Shown here: positions 7,418 through 15,412 of the stretch, piece by piece
Layout: the number at the start of each line of letters is the position of its first letter
Numbering within the stretch: the first letter of the stretch is position 1
Origin: Selenomonadaceae bacterium
GTDB taxonomy: Bacteria > Bacillota > Negativicutes > Selenomonadales > Selenomonadaceae
Direction: 5' to 3'
NCBI GenBank assembly: GCA_017549815.1
Contig: JAFYNH010000021.1
Location: forward strand, 1-64,000
Length of the DNA stretch: 64,000 bases
Program-made: the position numbers and the translations under genes
Notes under the pieces: model-generated
The model's database searches: none
Told to the model about the DNA's origin: nothing
What the model saw: only the letters and a program-made list of their open reading frames with translations

Positions 7418-7613
7418 CGAAAATATTTGCGTAAAATGTTTGGCTTGCTTGAGCGAGTCCGAATTCGGCGGCGTGACTTATGAACGCAGTCGAATTTTTT
7501 TTAACGAAACCTGCGCGGAAGATTGGGAGAATATCATTTCAATCTGCCCCGTCGGAGCAATAAAAAAGGGACTAGGGTTTAGGGACTGGGGACAAGTAGT
7601 TAATAGTCCCTAG
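7404..7613 (+). CDS. Small single-cluster [4Fe-4S] ferredoxin-like protein
   Basis: A 69-residue protein with C-x2-C-x2-C (CVKCLAC) near residue 9 and a distant CPVGAI about 40 residues later, the spacing of one-cluster ferredoxins of the Thermotoga/Bacillus type. It should bind one [4Fe-4S] cluster and carry one electron. The last 15 or so residues (GLGFRDWGQVVNSP) are encoded by the adjoining heptamer array and lie outside the fold. Its start overlaps thiE by 14 bases. Why a ferredoxin joins thiM and thiE, which need no electrons, is unexplained. Confidence 0.72.
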   Translation: MIIYDENICVKCLACLSESEFGGVTYERSRIFFNETCAEDWENIISICPVGAIKKGLGFRDWGQVVNSP

Positions 7614-7637
7614 TTCCTAGTCCTTAGCCCCTAGATT
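7566..7637. repeat. Heptamer array forming an inverted repeat between convergent genes
   Basis: Forward units (GGGACTA, GGGTTTA, GGGACTG) are followed by reverse-sense units (TAGTCCC, TAGTTCC, TAGTCCT, TAGCCCC). The halves can pair as a long hairpin between the convergent ferredoxin and CorC/HlyC genes, where it may act as a two-way terminator. It codes for the ferredoxin tail. Confidence 0.85.
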
Positions 7638-8896
7638 TTAGTTATTAAAATTTTTCCAATGCGCACGCCGTCCATTTCCTTGACTTTAAAGCGGAAACCG
7701 TTCCATTCGTGAACCTCGCCGACTTTAGGAATATATCCGAAACGCGAAGTCAGAAAGCCACCCATCGTCTGAAAATGATCTTGTTCTTCGTCCGGCAAAG
7801 TCTCAAGGTCAAACCGCTCCTTGAATTCGTCAATATCGCAAAGCCCGTCAACCGTCCACGAATCATCTTTGTTGCGCTTAAATTGTTGCTCAATCTCTTC
7901 GTCGCCCGACGTGTCAACAATTTCGCTTACAATATCGTCCAGCGTAATAAAGCCGATAACTCCACCGTATTCGTCATTAACCATAGCTTCCGTTATGCCG
8001 CTCGACCTGAACTTTTCAACTATCCTGAACGCCTCCATAGTTCGCGGCACGTAGCTTGCCTTCTTAACGAGTTTCTCTAAATCAATCTCGCGCCCGTCCT
8101 TTAATATCGCGTCAAGTAAATCCTTAGCGTAAATCAAGCCGCGACAATCGTCCAAACTCCCGTAGCCAACAGGAAAAATCGTGTATGGACTTTCCTGAAC
8201 GATTTTTAAATTCTTTTCCAAGTCGTCATCAAGGTCGAGCCAAATTATCTTAACTCGCGGCGTCATCAACGAATAGGCAGTTTCGTCGCCAATGTCAAAA
8301 ATTCTGTCGACCATTTCTTGTTCGGATTTCTCAATCGTGCCGTCTTCCGTGCCTTGCTCTATTAAATCTAAAACCTCGTCTTCCGTTACGGCGTCATTTT
8401 TTGAAGAATTCATGCCGAATATAAATCCCACGCCGCCCGCTATCGTCGAAAATAAAACTACAAACGGATTCATTATCGCGACTATCAATCGGAACGTCTT
8501 GTAATTATTTAGCAAAAGATTTTCGGGGTCGCGCTTAGCCGCCTGTTTAGGCAAAAATTCCCCGAACAGTAAAAATATAAATGTCGTAATGCCGATTGAG
8601 ATTGCCAGCGCGGGAGCTATCGACGAATTTATCAGCCCAGCGATTGTCGAGCTTGTCAGTATCGCGCAGACGCCCGCCAATATTCCCGTGAATGTTATTC
8701 CGATTTGTGCGACACTCAACGGCGCGGGTGCCTCCAACATTTTTAAGACGATTTCGGCATTTGCGTCGCCGTCTTCAGATAATTTTTCCAATCGCCCGCG
8801 ATGACTTTCTATCAACGCCGTTTCCATTAGCGAAAAATAGCCGTTCACCGCCGCCAATAAAATTATCAGCGCAGGCGGGATTAGTCCTGTTTCCAA
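7631..8896 (-). CDS. CorC/HlyC-family (CNNM) membrane protein
   Basis: A 421-residue protein of the hemolysin/CNNM family. An N-terminal DUF21 region has about four membrane segments (residues 1-150: IPPALIILLAAVNGYFSLMETALIE, IGITFTGILAGVCAIL, IAPALAISIGITTFIFLLFGEFLPKQAAK, LIVAIMNPFVVLFSTIAGGVGFIFG). Two cytoplasmic CBS domains follow, then a C-terminal CorC/HlyC domain (DSWTVDGLCDIDEF). Family members are linked to Mg2+ or Co2+ efflux; hemolytic activity is rarely real. The start is TTG after TGAGGTG. It stands between two heptamer arrays. Confidence 0.88.
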   Translation of the reverse strand: METGLIPPALIILLAAVNGYFSLMETALIESHRGRLEKLSEDGDANAEIVLKMLEAPAPLSVAQIGITFTGILAGVCAILTSSTIAGLINSSIAPALAISIGITTFIFLLFGEFLPKQAAKRDPENLLLNNYKTFRLIVAIMNPFVVLFSTIAGGVGFIFGMNSSKNDAVTEDEVLDLIEQGTEDGTIEKSEQEMVDRIFDIGDETAYSLMTPRVKIIWLDLDDDLEKNLKIVQESPYTIFPVGYGSLDDCRGLIYAKDLLDAILKDGREIDLEKLVKKASYVPRTMEAFRIVEKFRSSGITEAMVNDEYGGVIGFITLDDIVSEIVDTSGDEEIEQQFKRNKDDSWTVDGLCDIDEFKERFDLETLPDEEQDHFQTMGGFLTSRFGYIPKVGEVHEWNGFRFKVKEMDGVRIGKILITKI

Positions 8897-8910
8897 ACTT
8901 TACACCTCAT

Positions 8911-8982
8911 TTTAGGGACTAGGAGCGAGTTTTTAGGAACTAGTTCCTACCAGTTCCTAGTTCCTCAATCCTAGTTCCTATC
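8911..8982. repeat. Heptamer array with orientation switch
   Basis: Forward units (GGGACTA, GGAGCGA, GGAACTA) meet reverse units (GTTCCTA repeated, with CAATCC) at a GGAACTAGTTCC centre, so the array can fold back on itself. It fills the gap between the proline-rich protein gene and the CorC/HlyC gene. Confidence 0.85.
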
Positions 8983-10219
8983 TTAAAGAAATTCTTCCAT
9001 ATTCCTCAAGCATATCAATAAAAGTCATGTGCCCGCGTTCGCTCGCTTTCGATTTGCCCAAAACTTTTATCGCCGCCTCATAAATCGTCGACTCGACACT
9101 ACCCGGAATTAAATTTTCCCAGTTCTTAGCGTCATAAGCGCGTTCGTTAATCGTATTCTGCGGGCGTCCGAAAACTTCCAGCTCGCAAAGAAATTGTACT
9201 TGCCGAGTCTTCGGGCGCAAATAATAATGCTCCAAAATATAAGCTTGCCGACTCAAAACCTTTATATCTTCGGGCGGATATTCGTAGCCTTTTTCGCGTG
9301 CCAATTCAATTTGCGCCTTGAAATTATCCTCGCCATAAACCGCCATATCGTCATCAAGTTGCTTAGGCTCGCGCTCAACCATACGAATCCACACATCCGC
9401 CATATATTCACTTGATGAATAGGGCAATTTCCGCCACTGAACCGCCTCTTTATCCAAATAATAAACATAGGTGTCGTCGACCGCCAATTTTACGAAACGC
9501 GGCTTGAGCATTTTCAATTCTTGTTGCGGTTGATTCGTCTGTCGCAACGTCGAAGGCTTTAGAATTCGCGGTTCTTCGACAGTCGTCGCGGGCGCGGGAA
9601 CTGGCGGCGGTACAACTTCGACGGGCTTATCAACGCGCTCTTGCAGTCTGTTTGATATTTCGGACGGTTGCTCGAAAGGTCTTTCATATTCGGGCTGTTG
9701 CGGCGGCTGTTCAATCGGTTTTTGTTCGGGCGTCAAGTCGTCGAAAACAAGCGTATCGCCCCATTCGTCGTCGTTTTCAGGCTGAATCTGCATAGGTTGT
9801 TCATTTCCAAGCAACTTAGTTTGCGGCGTATCCTGTGGCTGAATCTGCGGAGGTTCCTCGTTTTCAAATGGCTGAATTTGTGGCGTATCTTGCGGCTCAA
9901 TCTGCGGCGGTTCGTCGTTTTCGAGCGGCTGAATTTCGGGCTTATCCAGCGGTTCAATCTGCGCGGGCGGTTCCTCTTCAATCGGTGGCGGTGGCGCAGG
10001 TTTTTCTTCGGGCGGCAATTCTTTTCGCGGCTCCGGCTTTTTTATTTCTTTCGATTTAGTTTCCGAGTCCTCGAATTCCTCGCCGAATATGACGATTTCA
10101 TCTTCCGCTTTGACTTGCGGCGAATTCATCAGCAACGCAAGAACCGCCGCGCCCGCCATTATTTTTTTTCTCACTGAAAACGCGCCGCCAAAATTCCATT
10201 TAGTGGAAAAGCGGCACAC
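8978..10219 (-). CDS. Exported proline/glutamine-rich protein of unknown function
   Basis: 413 residues. A long n-region is followed by a signal-like core (IMAGAAVLALLMNSPQVKA, residues 20-38) and a probable cut after VKA. Residues 40-230 are low complexity, rich in Pro, Glu and Gln, with 19-residue imperfect repeats of the type NEEPPQIQPQDTPQ. Residues 240-413 look like a folded domain (VKLAVDDTYVYYLDKEAVQW; FLCELEVFGRPQNTINERAY) that I do not recognise. An alternative GTG start at residue 16 would give a conventional signal peptide. It probably spans or lies in the periplasm, with the Pro-rich part as a spacer. Confidence 0.65.
   Translation of the reverse strand: MCRFSTKWNFGGAFSVRKKIMAGAAVLALLMNSPQVKAEDEIVIFGEEFEDSETKSKEIKKPEPRKELPPEEKPAPPPPIEEEPPAQIEPLDKPEIQPLENDEPPQIEPQDTPQIQPFENEEPPQIQPQDTPQTKLLGNEQPMQIQPENDDEWGDTLVFDDLTPEQKPIEQPPQQPEYERPFEQPSEISNRLQERVDKPVEVVPPPVPAPATTVEEPRILKPSTLRQTNQPQQELKMLKPRFVKLAVDDTYVYYLDKEAVQWRKLPYSSSEYMADVWIRMVEREPKQLDDDMAVYGEDNFKAQIELAREKGYEYPPEDIKVLSRQAYILEHYYLRPKTRQVQFLCELEVFGRPQNTINERAYDAKNWENLIPGSVESTIYEAAIKVLGKSKASERGHMTFIDMLEEYGRISLR
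9795..9950 (-). repeat. 57-base imperfect coding repeats
   Basis: About two and a half copies of a 19-codon unit (NDEPPQIEPQDTPQIQPFE type) lie within the proline-rich protein. They are diverged at DNA level. Confidence 0.6.
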
Positions 10220-10261
10220 ACCACCTTTCTTGCATTTTAAAATTTTTTTAGTTATAATTAG

Positions 10262-10420
10262 TTTATCGGGAAAACGGTTGTAGCTTCGGTTAAAGGCACC
10301 CGATTAGTCGTAAGACTTCAATGCTGTAACTGGAAATGTCGGTTGCAGGGCTGTAGTCAACCAGCCGTACGCGGCGAACGTAAGTTTAGTTGCAAGCTCG
10401 CTATGCGAAGCAGTTGACGC
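10262..10420 (+). other. Structured intergenic element, possible IS200/IS605 right-end (omega-RNA-like) remnant
   Basis: A 160-base stretch downstream of rsmG holds two hairpins: GGTTG/CAACC (10341-10362) and GCTCGC/GCGAAGC (10396-10411), the latter followed by AGTTGAC. A terminal hairpin plus a short fixed sequence is how many tnpB-type elements end. No tnpB is adjacent, so if this reading is right it is an orphan end. It matches no riboswitch I know. Resemblance is by eye only. Confidence 0.3.
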
Positions 10421-11127
10421 TAATTCCCCATTCCCAACTTTATTTTCCTAATCAAGCTTTCACGACGCGGATATTTTTCGGGCGTCGACTTTTTTTTATC
10501 GACGTAAATCACGGCTCGCGAATCGTCAAGGGTTGGCAATTTCATTTCGCGAATCAAAATTTCTCCGCCGCCTAAAATTTTAATCGCGGTTTGTGCCTCG
10601 TCAAGTTCTTCACGGAAATTTTTAGCTTTCCACGCAACGAATTTCCCGCCGACTTTTACGAACGGCAAGCAATATTCCGCCAAAATATTTAATCGGGCGA
10701 CGGCTCGCGAAGTCACAACGTCAAATTTCTCTCTGAAATTTTTTTGCTTGGCAAGTTCCTCTGCGCGTCCGTGAAATATTTCTACGTCGGCAAGCTCCAA
10801 TTCCGCAACGACTTTCTTTAAAAATTCCGTGCGCTTATTCAGCGAATCTATCAAGCAAAGTTTCAAATGCGGCTTGAAAATTTTCAGCGGAATTGCGGGA
10901 AAACCTGCGCCCGTTCCTATATCTGCCAAAGTTTCGACGCCTTGAAATATTTTTTCGTCCCACGCGCTCAGCGAATCGATTATGTGTTTGATTGCGAACT
11001 CGTGCGGCTCGGTTATCGCCGTCAAATTCATTACGCGATTTTGTTCAATCACTAGTTCATAAAATTTTTCGCAAAGGCTTATCTGCGCGGCGTCGAGTCC
11101 GAATTTTGCCAATTCGTCGCGAAACAT
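10420..11127 (-). CDS. rsmG: 16S rRNA (guanine-527-N7)-methyltransferase
   Basis: Methylates N7 of G527 in 16S rRNA with S-adenosylmethionine. The 235-residue protein has the RsmG signature: NLTAITEPHEFAIKHIIDSL at the N-terminus, the SAM-binding LADIGTGAGFPAIPLKI near residue 68, LIDSLNKRTEFL and VVTSRAVARL. It starts at ATG after AAAGGAGG. It follows mnmG on the same strand, the common gidA-gidB order, but about 250 bases of structured intergenic DNA separate them. Its final codons (KLGMGN) lie in a short heptamer-like stretch. Confidence 0.95.
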   Translation of the reverse strand: MFRDELAKFGLDAAQISLCEKFYELVIEQNRVMNLTAITEPHEFAIKHIIDSLSAWDEKIFQGVETLADIGTGAGFPAIPLKIFKPHLKLCLIDSLNKRTEFLKKVVAELELADVEIFHGRAEELAKQKNFREKFDVVTSRAVARLNILAEYCLPFVKVGGKFVAWKAKNFREELDEAQTAIKILGGGEILIREMKLPTLDDSRAVIYVDKKKSTPEKYPRRESLIRKIKLGMGN

Positions 11128-11216
11128 CTTTTTATCCTCCTTTCGTTAAGAAAAACTTATAAATTGCCGATTGACATTGTAATAAATAAAAAGTATATTT
11201 CAACTGTGGATGACTA

Positions 11217-11363
11217 CCACGTTAAAAAAGTGTAATTTTAAAAGTAAGCGGAACCCGAAAGGCGACCGTGTACAGGTCTTTTGGACAGACCTTTGAGAAT
11301 AAGGATTGCATAAATCAAACTTCTCATAAATCCCCCGCCTCTTTAGGCTGTGGGAGGTTCAAC
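11217..11363 (+). other. Structured intergenic element between mnmG and rsmG, possible IS-end remnant or RNA
   Basis: The 251-base gap between mnmG and rsmG holds two hairpins read on the plus strand: AGGTCT/AGACCT (11274-11292) and a GC-rich hairpin at 11333-11354 (CCCCGCCT ... AGGC ... GGG) followed by AGGTTCAAC. The last hairpin plus AGGTTCA resembles right ends of IS200/IS605-type elements and tnpB guide-RNA scaffolds. No ORF is present. It could also be an unassigned small RNA. Confidence 0.3.
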
Positions 11364-11378
11364 ATCTCCGAATCAATT

Positions 11379-13250
11379 TTATCTTAACTGTGTAAGAGTT
11401 TCAAGCCATACAAGCAAAACGGAAATATCGGCGGGCGATACTCCAGAAATGCGCGACGCTTGCCCGATTGAACGCGGTCTAATTGCTGAAAGTTTTTCGC
11501 GAGCCTCGACGCGCAGATTTTTCATGGCGTTATAATCCACGCCGTCAGGAATAATTTTATTTTCAAGGCGGTCAAGTTTCTCGGCAAGTTCCGCCTGTTT
11601 TTTTATATAGCCTTCATAGAAAAAAGAAATTTCAACCTGCGCGGCGGCGTCCTTAGAAATTTCGGGCAAATCGAACGCGGCACGAAGTTTTTCATAAGTG
11701 ACATTCGGGCGGCGTAAAAGTTCGGCAAGCGGCATAGCGTTATGAACTTCGCCAACGTCAAGGCTCGAAAGTTTTTGATTAACTTCGGTGCTCGGTGTCA
11801 ACTTAATCTCGTTAAGGCGTTGAGTTGCCGATAAAATTTCTGCGCGTTTAGTCTCGAAAATTTCCCGACGTCCGGGTGAGGCAAGTCCTATTCTGATAGC
11901 GTGTGGCGTCAAGCGCAAGTCCGCGTTGTCCTGCCGTAAAAGCAAACGATATTCTGCGCGGGAAGTCATCATGCGATAAGGTTCGTTGGTGCCCTTAGTT
12001 ACCAAATCATCAATCAAAACGCCGATATAAGCCTCCGAACGTTTTAAAATCAGCGGCTCAGATTTTTTGACGAAAGCCGCCGCATTTATCCCAGCGATTA
12101 ATCCTTGCGCCGCCGCCTCTTCATAGCCGCTTGTGCCGTTCGATTGTCCTGCCGAGAAAAAGCCCGCGATATTTTTAAATTCCAAAGTCGGCTTGAGTTG
12201 CAACGGGTCTATGCAGTCGTATTCAATCGCGTAGCCCGCCCGCATAATCTTTGCCCGCTCCAAGCCCGGTATCGTGTGCAGGAACTCAATCTGAACGTCC
12301 ATTGGCATTGAAGTTGACATGCCCTGAACGTAATATTCTTGCGTGTTCAAACCTTCTGGCTCAAGGAAAAGTTGGTGCCGCTCCTTATCGGGGAAACGAA
12401 TAATCTTCGACTCAATCGACGGACAATAGCGCGGTCCGATACCTTCAATGATTCCGTTCGCCATAGGTGCGCGGTGAAGATTTTTTCTTAAAATTTCGTG
12501 CGTCCGTTCGTTGGTGTAAGTCAAATAACAGTTCACGCGATTTTTAACGGGCGTCTTCGTCATGAACGAAAAATTTTGCGGAGGTTCGTCGCCGCGTTGA
12601 AGTTCCATTTTGTCGAAATCCAAAGTTCTTGCATCGACCCGCGCAGGCGTTCCCGTCTTAAAGCGCATAAGTTTGACACCGAGATTTTTAAGCGAATCGG
12701 AAAGTTTAATCGCGGCTCGCTGACCGTTCGGTCCGCCGTCAAAAATACTTTCGCCGATAATAATTCGCCCGCTTAAATAAGTTCCGCTCGCCAAAATTAC
12801 CGCGTCCGTCAGAAAAGTTTCGCCCGTCTCCGCGCAGACTCCGACAACTTTATTATCCTCAACTAAAATATCTTCAATCAGCAACTGTTTAAGGTCAAGC
12901 CCGTCAACGTTCTCGCAAAAATTTTTCATGACGGCTTGATAAATTTTTTTATCGGCTTGCGCCCGCAACGCTTGAACTGCAAAACCTTTGCCCGTGTTGA
13001 GCGTCCTGAATTGAATACAAGTTTCGTCGGCGGCAATGCCCATTTGCCCTCCGAGCGCGTCAATTTCCCTGACGAGATGACCTTTCGCAGGACCTCCGAT
13101 TGACGGGTTGCAAGGCATCATCGCCAAATTTTCCAATGATAAAGTCGTCAGCAACGTTTTGCAACCCAGCCGCGCAGACGCCAAAGCCGCCTCTATGCCC
13201 GCGTGTCCCGCGCCAATTATTATCACGTCGTACTTGTCAGCTGTAAACAA
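11379..13250 (-). CDS. mnmG: tRNA uridine-5-carboxymethylaminomethyl modification enzyme
   Basis: With MnmE it builds the cmnm5 group on U34 of several tRNAs, using FAD, NADH, glycine and methylene-THF. The 623-residue length is normal. It has the FAD-binding DVIIIGAGHAGIEAALASARLG at the N-terminus, the MPCNPSIGGPAKGHLVREIDALGG block, TGTYLSG, and the C-terminal helical region with SRAEYRLLLRQDNADLRL and AIRPRSIGQASRISGVSPADISVLL. The start is TTG with GAGGAGGA upstream. That ribosome site overlaps the end of the restriction gene, so the modification gene is now read as part of the R-M transcript. mnmE is not in the window. Confidence 0.97.
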   Translation of the reverse strand: MFTADKYDVIIIGAGHAGIEAALASARLGCKTLLTTLSLENLAMMPCNPSIGGPAKGHLVREIDALGGQMGIAADETCIQFRTLNTGKGFAVQALRAQADKKIYQAVMKNFCENVDGLDLKQLLIEDILVEDNKVVGVCAETGETFLTDAVILASGTYLSGRIIIGESIFDGGPNGQRAAIKLSDSLKNLGVKLMRFKTGTPARVDARTLDFDKMELQRGDEPPQNFSFMTKTPVKNRVNCYLTYTNERTHEILRKNLHRAPMANGIIEGIGPRYCPSIESKIIRFPDKERHQLFLEPEGLNTQEYYVQGMSTSMPMDVQIEFLHTIPGLERAKIMRAGYAIEYDCIDPLQLKPTLEFKNIAGFFSAGQSNGTSGYEEAAAQGLIAGINAAAFVKKSEPLILKRSEAYIGVLIDDLVTKGTNEPYRMMTSRAEYRLLLRQDNADLRLTPHAIRIGLASPGRREIFETKRAEILSATQRLNEIKLTPSTEVNQKLSSLDVGEVHNAMPLAELLRRPNVTYEKLRAAFDLPEISKDAAAQVEISFFYEGYIKKQAELAEKLDRLENKIIPDGVDYNAMKNLRVEAREKLSAIRPRSIGQASRISGVSPADISVLLVWLETLTQLR

Positions 13251-13262
13251 ATTTCTTCCTCC

Positions 13263-14225
13263 TCAGACTGTAAAAATATTTATACAAGATTTTTTACTTA
13301 AAGTTGAAATAAGTACATGACGCGGCGGACATACCGACGCCAAAATTATATCTTGAAAACAAGGACGAATTTCTTCGGAAGAATGTATCGCTCCTGCATA
13401 TAACGCCGAATTTTTCAGTAATACTGTCTCATTTGAAATAGGATTTTTATAATCATCGTATGTAAACGATAAAATATTAACTTCGTTCATTTGTTTAGAT
13501 ATAAAATTGTTTAAATTCAAAGCGGTAGTTGACGAAATGTAATCGGCAAGCAAATCCTGTATAAGCCAAACAGCTTTACCACCCCATGTCATGGCAACTT
13601 GAGACTTAACAAGAAGTTGACTCGTCATTCTTGCCCAAACTTGTCGATAATTTATTCCCGGAGCCATGTGATTTTTTCCAAGAATACAATCTTCAAAGGC
13701 TTGTGGAATTGTACTTCGTATTTTTTTATTACCTCCTGATGTGCTTGAAGTCATAATTTCAACAATTACGGGGGAGCCTACAGGAAGATTTTCGACAAGC
13801 GGCATTAAAATATAATCAAAAGTATAGTCAAAAATTCTAGAATTATTGGCTTTATATTTTATCTTTACTTCTGACCAAACACCAATCTGAGTTCTCTTTG
13901 GAAAATTTAAATTACTCATTAGAACTTTCTGAATTTCATTTTTTGTAACTTGTTGCGGGTAAAATAACCTGCGCGGACAAATTATCCAAGGCGGCGTGTC
14001 GTCTCGAAGTTGAATCGAACATATCCCCGAAGGAACTTTTTCCAACTCTGAGAAAAATTTTTGAAGTTCGGAATGAGTCGATAAATTTATTTCTGATTGA
14101 AAACGATTACCTCCACCGTCACACTTTGCCAACATAAAAGGACAAAAAGCCATGCGACGTGATTCGCAAACTTCAAAGCTGTTATTGATTATCGGGTATC
14201 CGAAAAGTTCATAAATTTTGGGCAT
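13263..14225 (-). CDS. NotI-like type II restriction endonuclease
   Basis: 320 residues, directly after and overlapping (37 bases) a C5 cytosine methyltransferase, which marks it as the restriction partner. The N-terminal part has a Cys pattern (C at residue 19, then CPF-x4-C-x-GGG near 28-37, and further Cys at GICS and IICP) that recalls the iron-binding fold of the NotI family. The central IVEIMTSSTSGGNK could carry a PD-(D/E)XK-type site. Family assignment is moderate and the recognition site is unknown. The start is firm: ATG after AAGGAGGT. The gene is more AT-rich to the eye than its housekeeping neighbours, consistent with transfer. Confidence 0.62.
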   Translation of the reverse strand: MPKIYELFGYPIINNSFEVCESRRMAFCPFMLAKCDGGGNRFQSEINLSTHSELQKFFSELEKVPSGICSIQLRDDTPPWIICPRRLFYPQQVTKNEIQKVLMSNLNFPKRTQIGVWSEVKIKYKANNSRIFDYTFDYILMPLVENLPVGSPVIVEIMTSSTSGGNKKIRSTIPQAFEDCILGKNHMAPGINYRQVWARMTSQLLVKSQVAMTWGGKAVWLIQDLLADYISSTTALNLNNFISKQMNEVNILSFTYDDYKNPISNETVLLKNSALYAGAIHSSEEIRPCFQDIILASVCPPRHVLISTLSKKSCINIFTV

Positions 14226-15289
14226 AAAAGAACCTCCTTGATTTTTTCGGCTACGATTTTTGCCAAAGGTGGAGGAACAGAGTTACTTATTTGACGATAT
14301 TGATCCAAAGATTTTACTTTGCCAGAACGCCCGCGAATTGGACCGCACAGAACATAATCGTCTGGATAACCGTGAATCCTCATGTATTCACGAGGCGTCA
14401 AGTAACGATCTTCTGTGGGATGAAAAAATATTTCGCCGCCGCGCAGAGTATTTGAAGGCTTATTTCTGTCGAGCCTTAAAAATTTTGTTGTATCTTTTTT
14501 AGTCAAGCCGCAAATTTGTTCTTTTGGAAGATGAACTTGCGAAGATAAATATTTTCCTTCCGAGACGCCGTGTATACGTTGACGATCTCTTAAAGGAGTA
14601 ATATCAATGTGACTATCTTGAGGAATCTCAATGGTTTCAGATTTTTTAAGAGGCGGAGGTAAATCACTAATAACTTCTCCAACTGTTTTACAAGGAAGAA
14701 AAAATAAATTTCCATGTTCGCTATGAGTGGGAGAAGGAAAATAAAATTTATCACTTGTCATGGCAACCAAGAAAATTCTTTCACGCTTTTGCGGAATCCC
14801 GTATTCAATCGCCGACAATATCTGCCATTTTACTATATATCCCAAGTTTTCAAGTTGTCTTACGAATGTTTTAAAAACGCCGCCTGAGTTACCAACTAAA
14901 TCTTTGGCTGTCAAAAAACCTTTGACTTGTTCAATCATAACTGCTTGCGGTTTAAAAGCACGAACAAATCTTATAAACTCAAAAAGTAATTCACTGCGTT
15001 CATCTTCAAGCGAGAGTTTTTTTCCAGCTAAAGAAAAAGCTTGACATGGAGAACCGCCGAAAATCAAATTTATTTTTCCGACAGCTAAATTTCTCGGATT
15101 AAGTTGCCTGATGTCCTCTTGAAAAATTTTTGTATCTCTATCTAAGCGTAAAATATTATTTCTAAGAGTCTCACAACAGTATTTATCAACTTCAACACAA
15201 GCTGTTATCTCAAAGCCTGCTTGCAAGACGCCGAGATCCATTCCGCCTGCTCCTGAAAATAAAGACAGAGCTTTTAAAATTTCTATCAT
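14189..15289 (-). CDS. DNA (cytosine-5)-methyltransferase
   Basis: A 366-residue C5 methyltransferase that protects host DNA from the downstream nuclease. Motif I is ALSLFSGAGGMDLG, motif IV is FGGSPCQAFS (SPCQ instead of the usual PPCQ, catalytic Cys kept), motif VI reads IEQV instead of ENV (Glu kept), motif VIII is PQKRERIF and motif X is ISNSVPPPLA. The target-recognition domain lies between about 190 and 310. The annotated ATG abuts the TAGGAG site, so the exact start is uncertain by a few codons. It is divergent from flhF. Confidence 0.93.
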   Translation of the reverse strand: MIEILKALSLFSGAGGMDLGVLQAGFEITACVEVDKYCCETLRNNILRLDRDTKIFQEDIRQLNPRNLAVGKINLIFGGSPCQAFSLAGKKLSLEDERSELLFEFIRFVRAFKPQAVMIEQVKGFLTAKDLVGNSGGVFKTFVRQLENLGYIVKWQILSAIEYGIPQKRERIFLVAMTSDKFYFPSPTHSEHGNLFFLPCKTVGEVISDLPPPLKKSETIEIPQDSHIDITPLRDRQRIHGVSEGKYLSSQVHLPKEQICGLTKKDTTKFLRLDRNKPSNTLRGGEIFFHPTEDRYLTPREYMRIHGYPDDYVLCGPIRGRSGKVKSLDQYRQISNSVPPPLAKIVAEKIKEVLLCPKFMNFSDTR

Positions 15290-15343
15290 CTCCTACCAAA
15301 AAATTTTTTTGAGTTTAAACCGCCCAAAAAAAACCGTCAAGCT

Positions 15344-15371
15344 TTGCTACAAAATTATTTTCTGATATAAT
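15344..15371 (+). promoter_or_regulatory. Possible promoter of flhF-flhG
   Basis: A perfect TATAAT (15366-15371) preceded by a weak TTGCTA at 16 bases spacing. It lies about 40 bases before the flhF start. Confidence 0.5.
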
Positions 15372-15412
15372 CCTTCGGCAGAAAATAAAATGGAAATTGG
15401 CGGTGATTTTGT

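Noticed and set aside
7631-8896. A hemolysin
   Set aside because: The domain order (DUF21, two CBS, CorC/HlyC) is that of an ion-transport-related family. The hemolysin label is historical.
9668-10177. A 169-codon open frame on the plus strand
   Set aside because: It is antisense to the proline-rich gene and its composition (Arg/Leu/Phe-rich) is what the complement of Pro/Glu/Gln codons gives. No ribosome site was seen.
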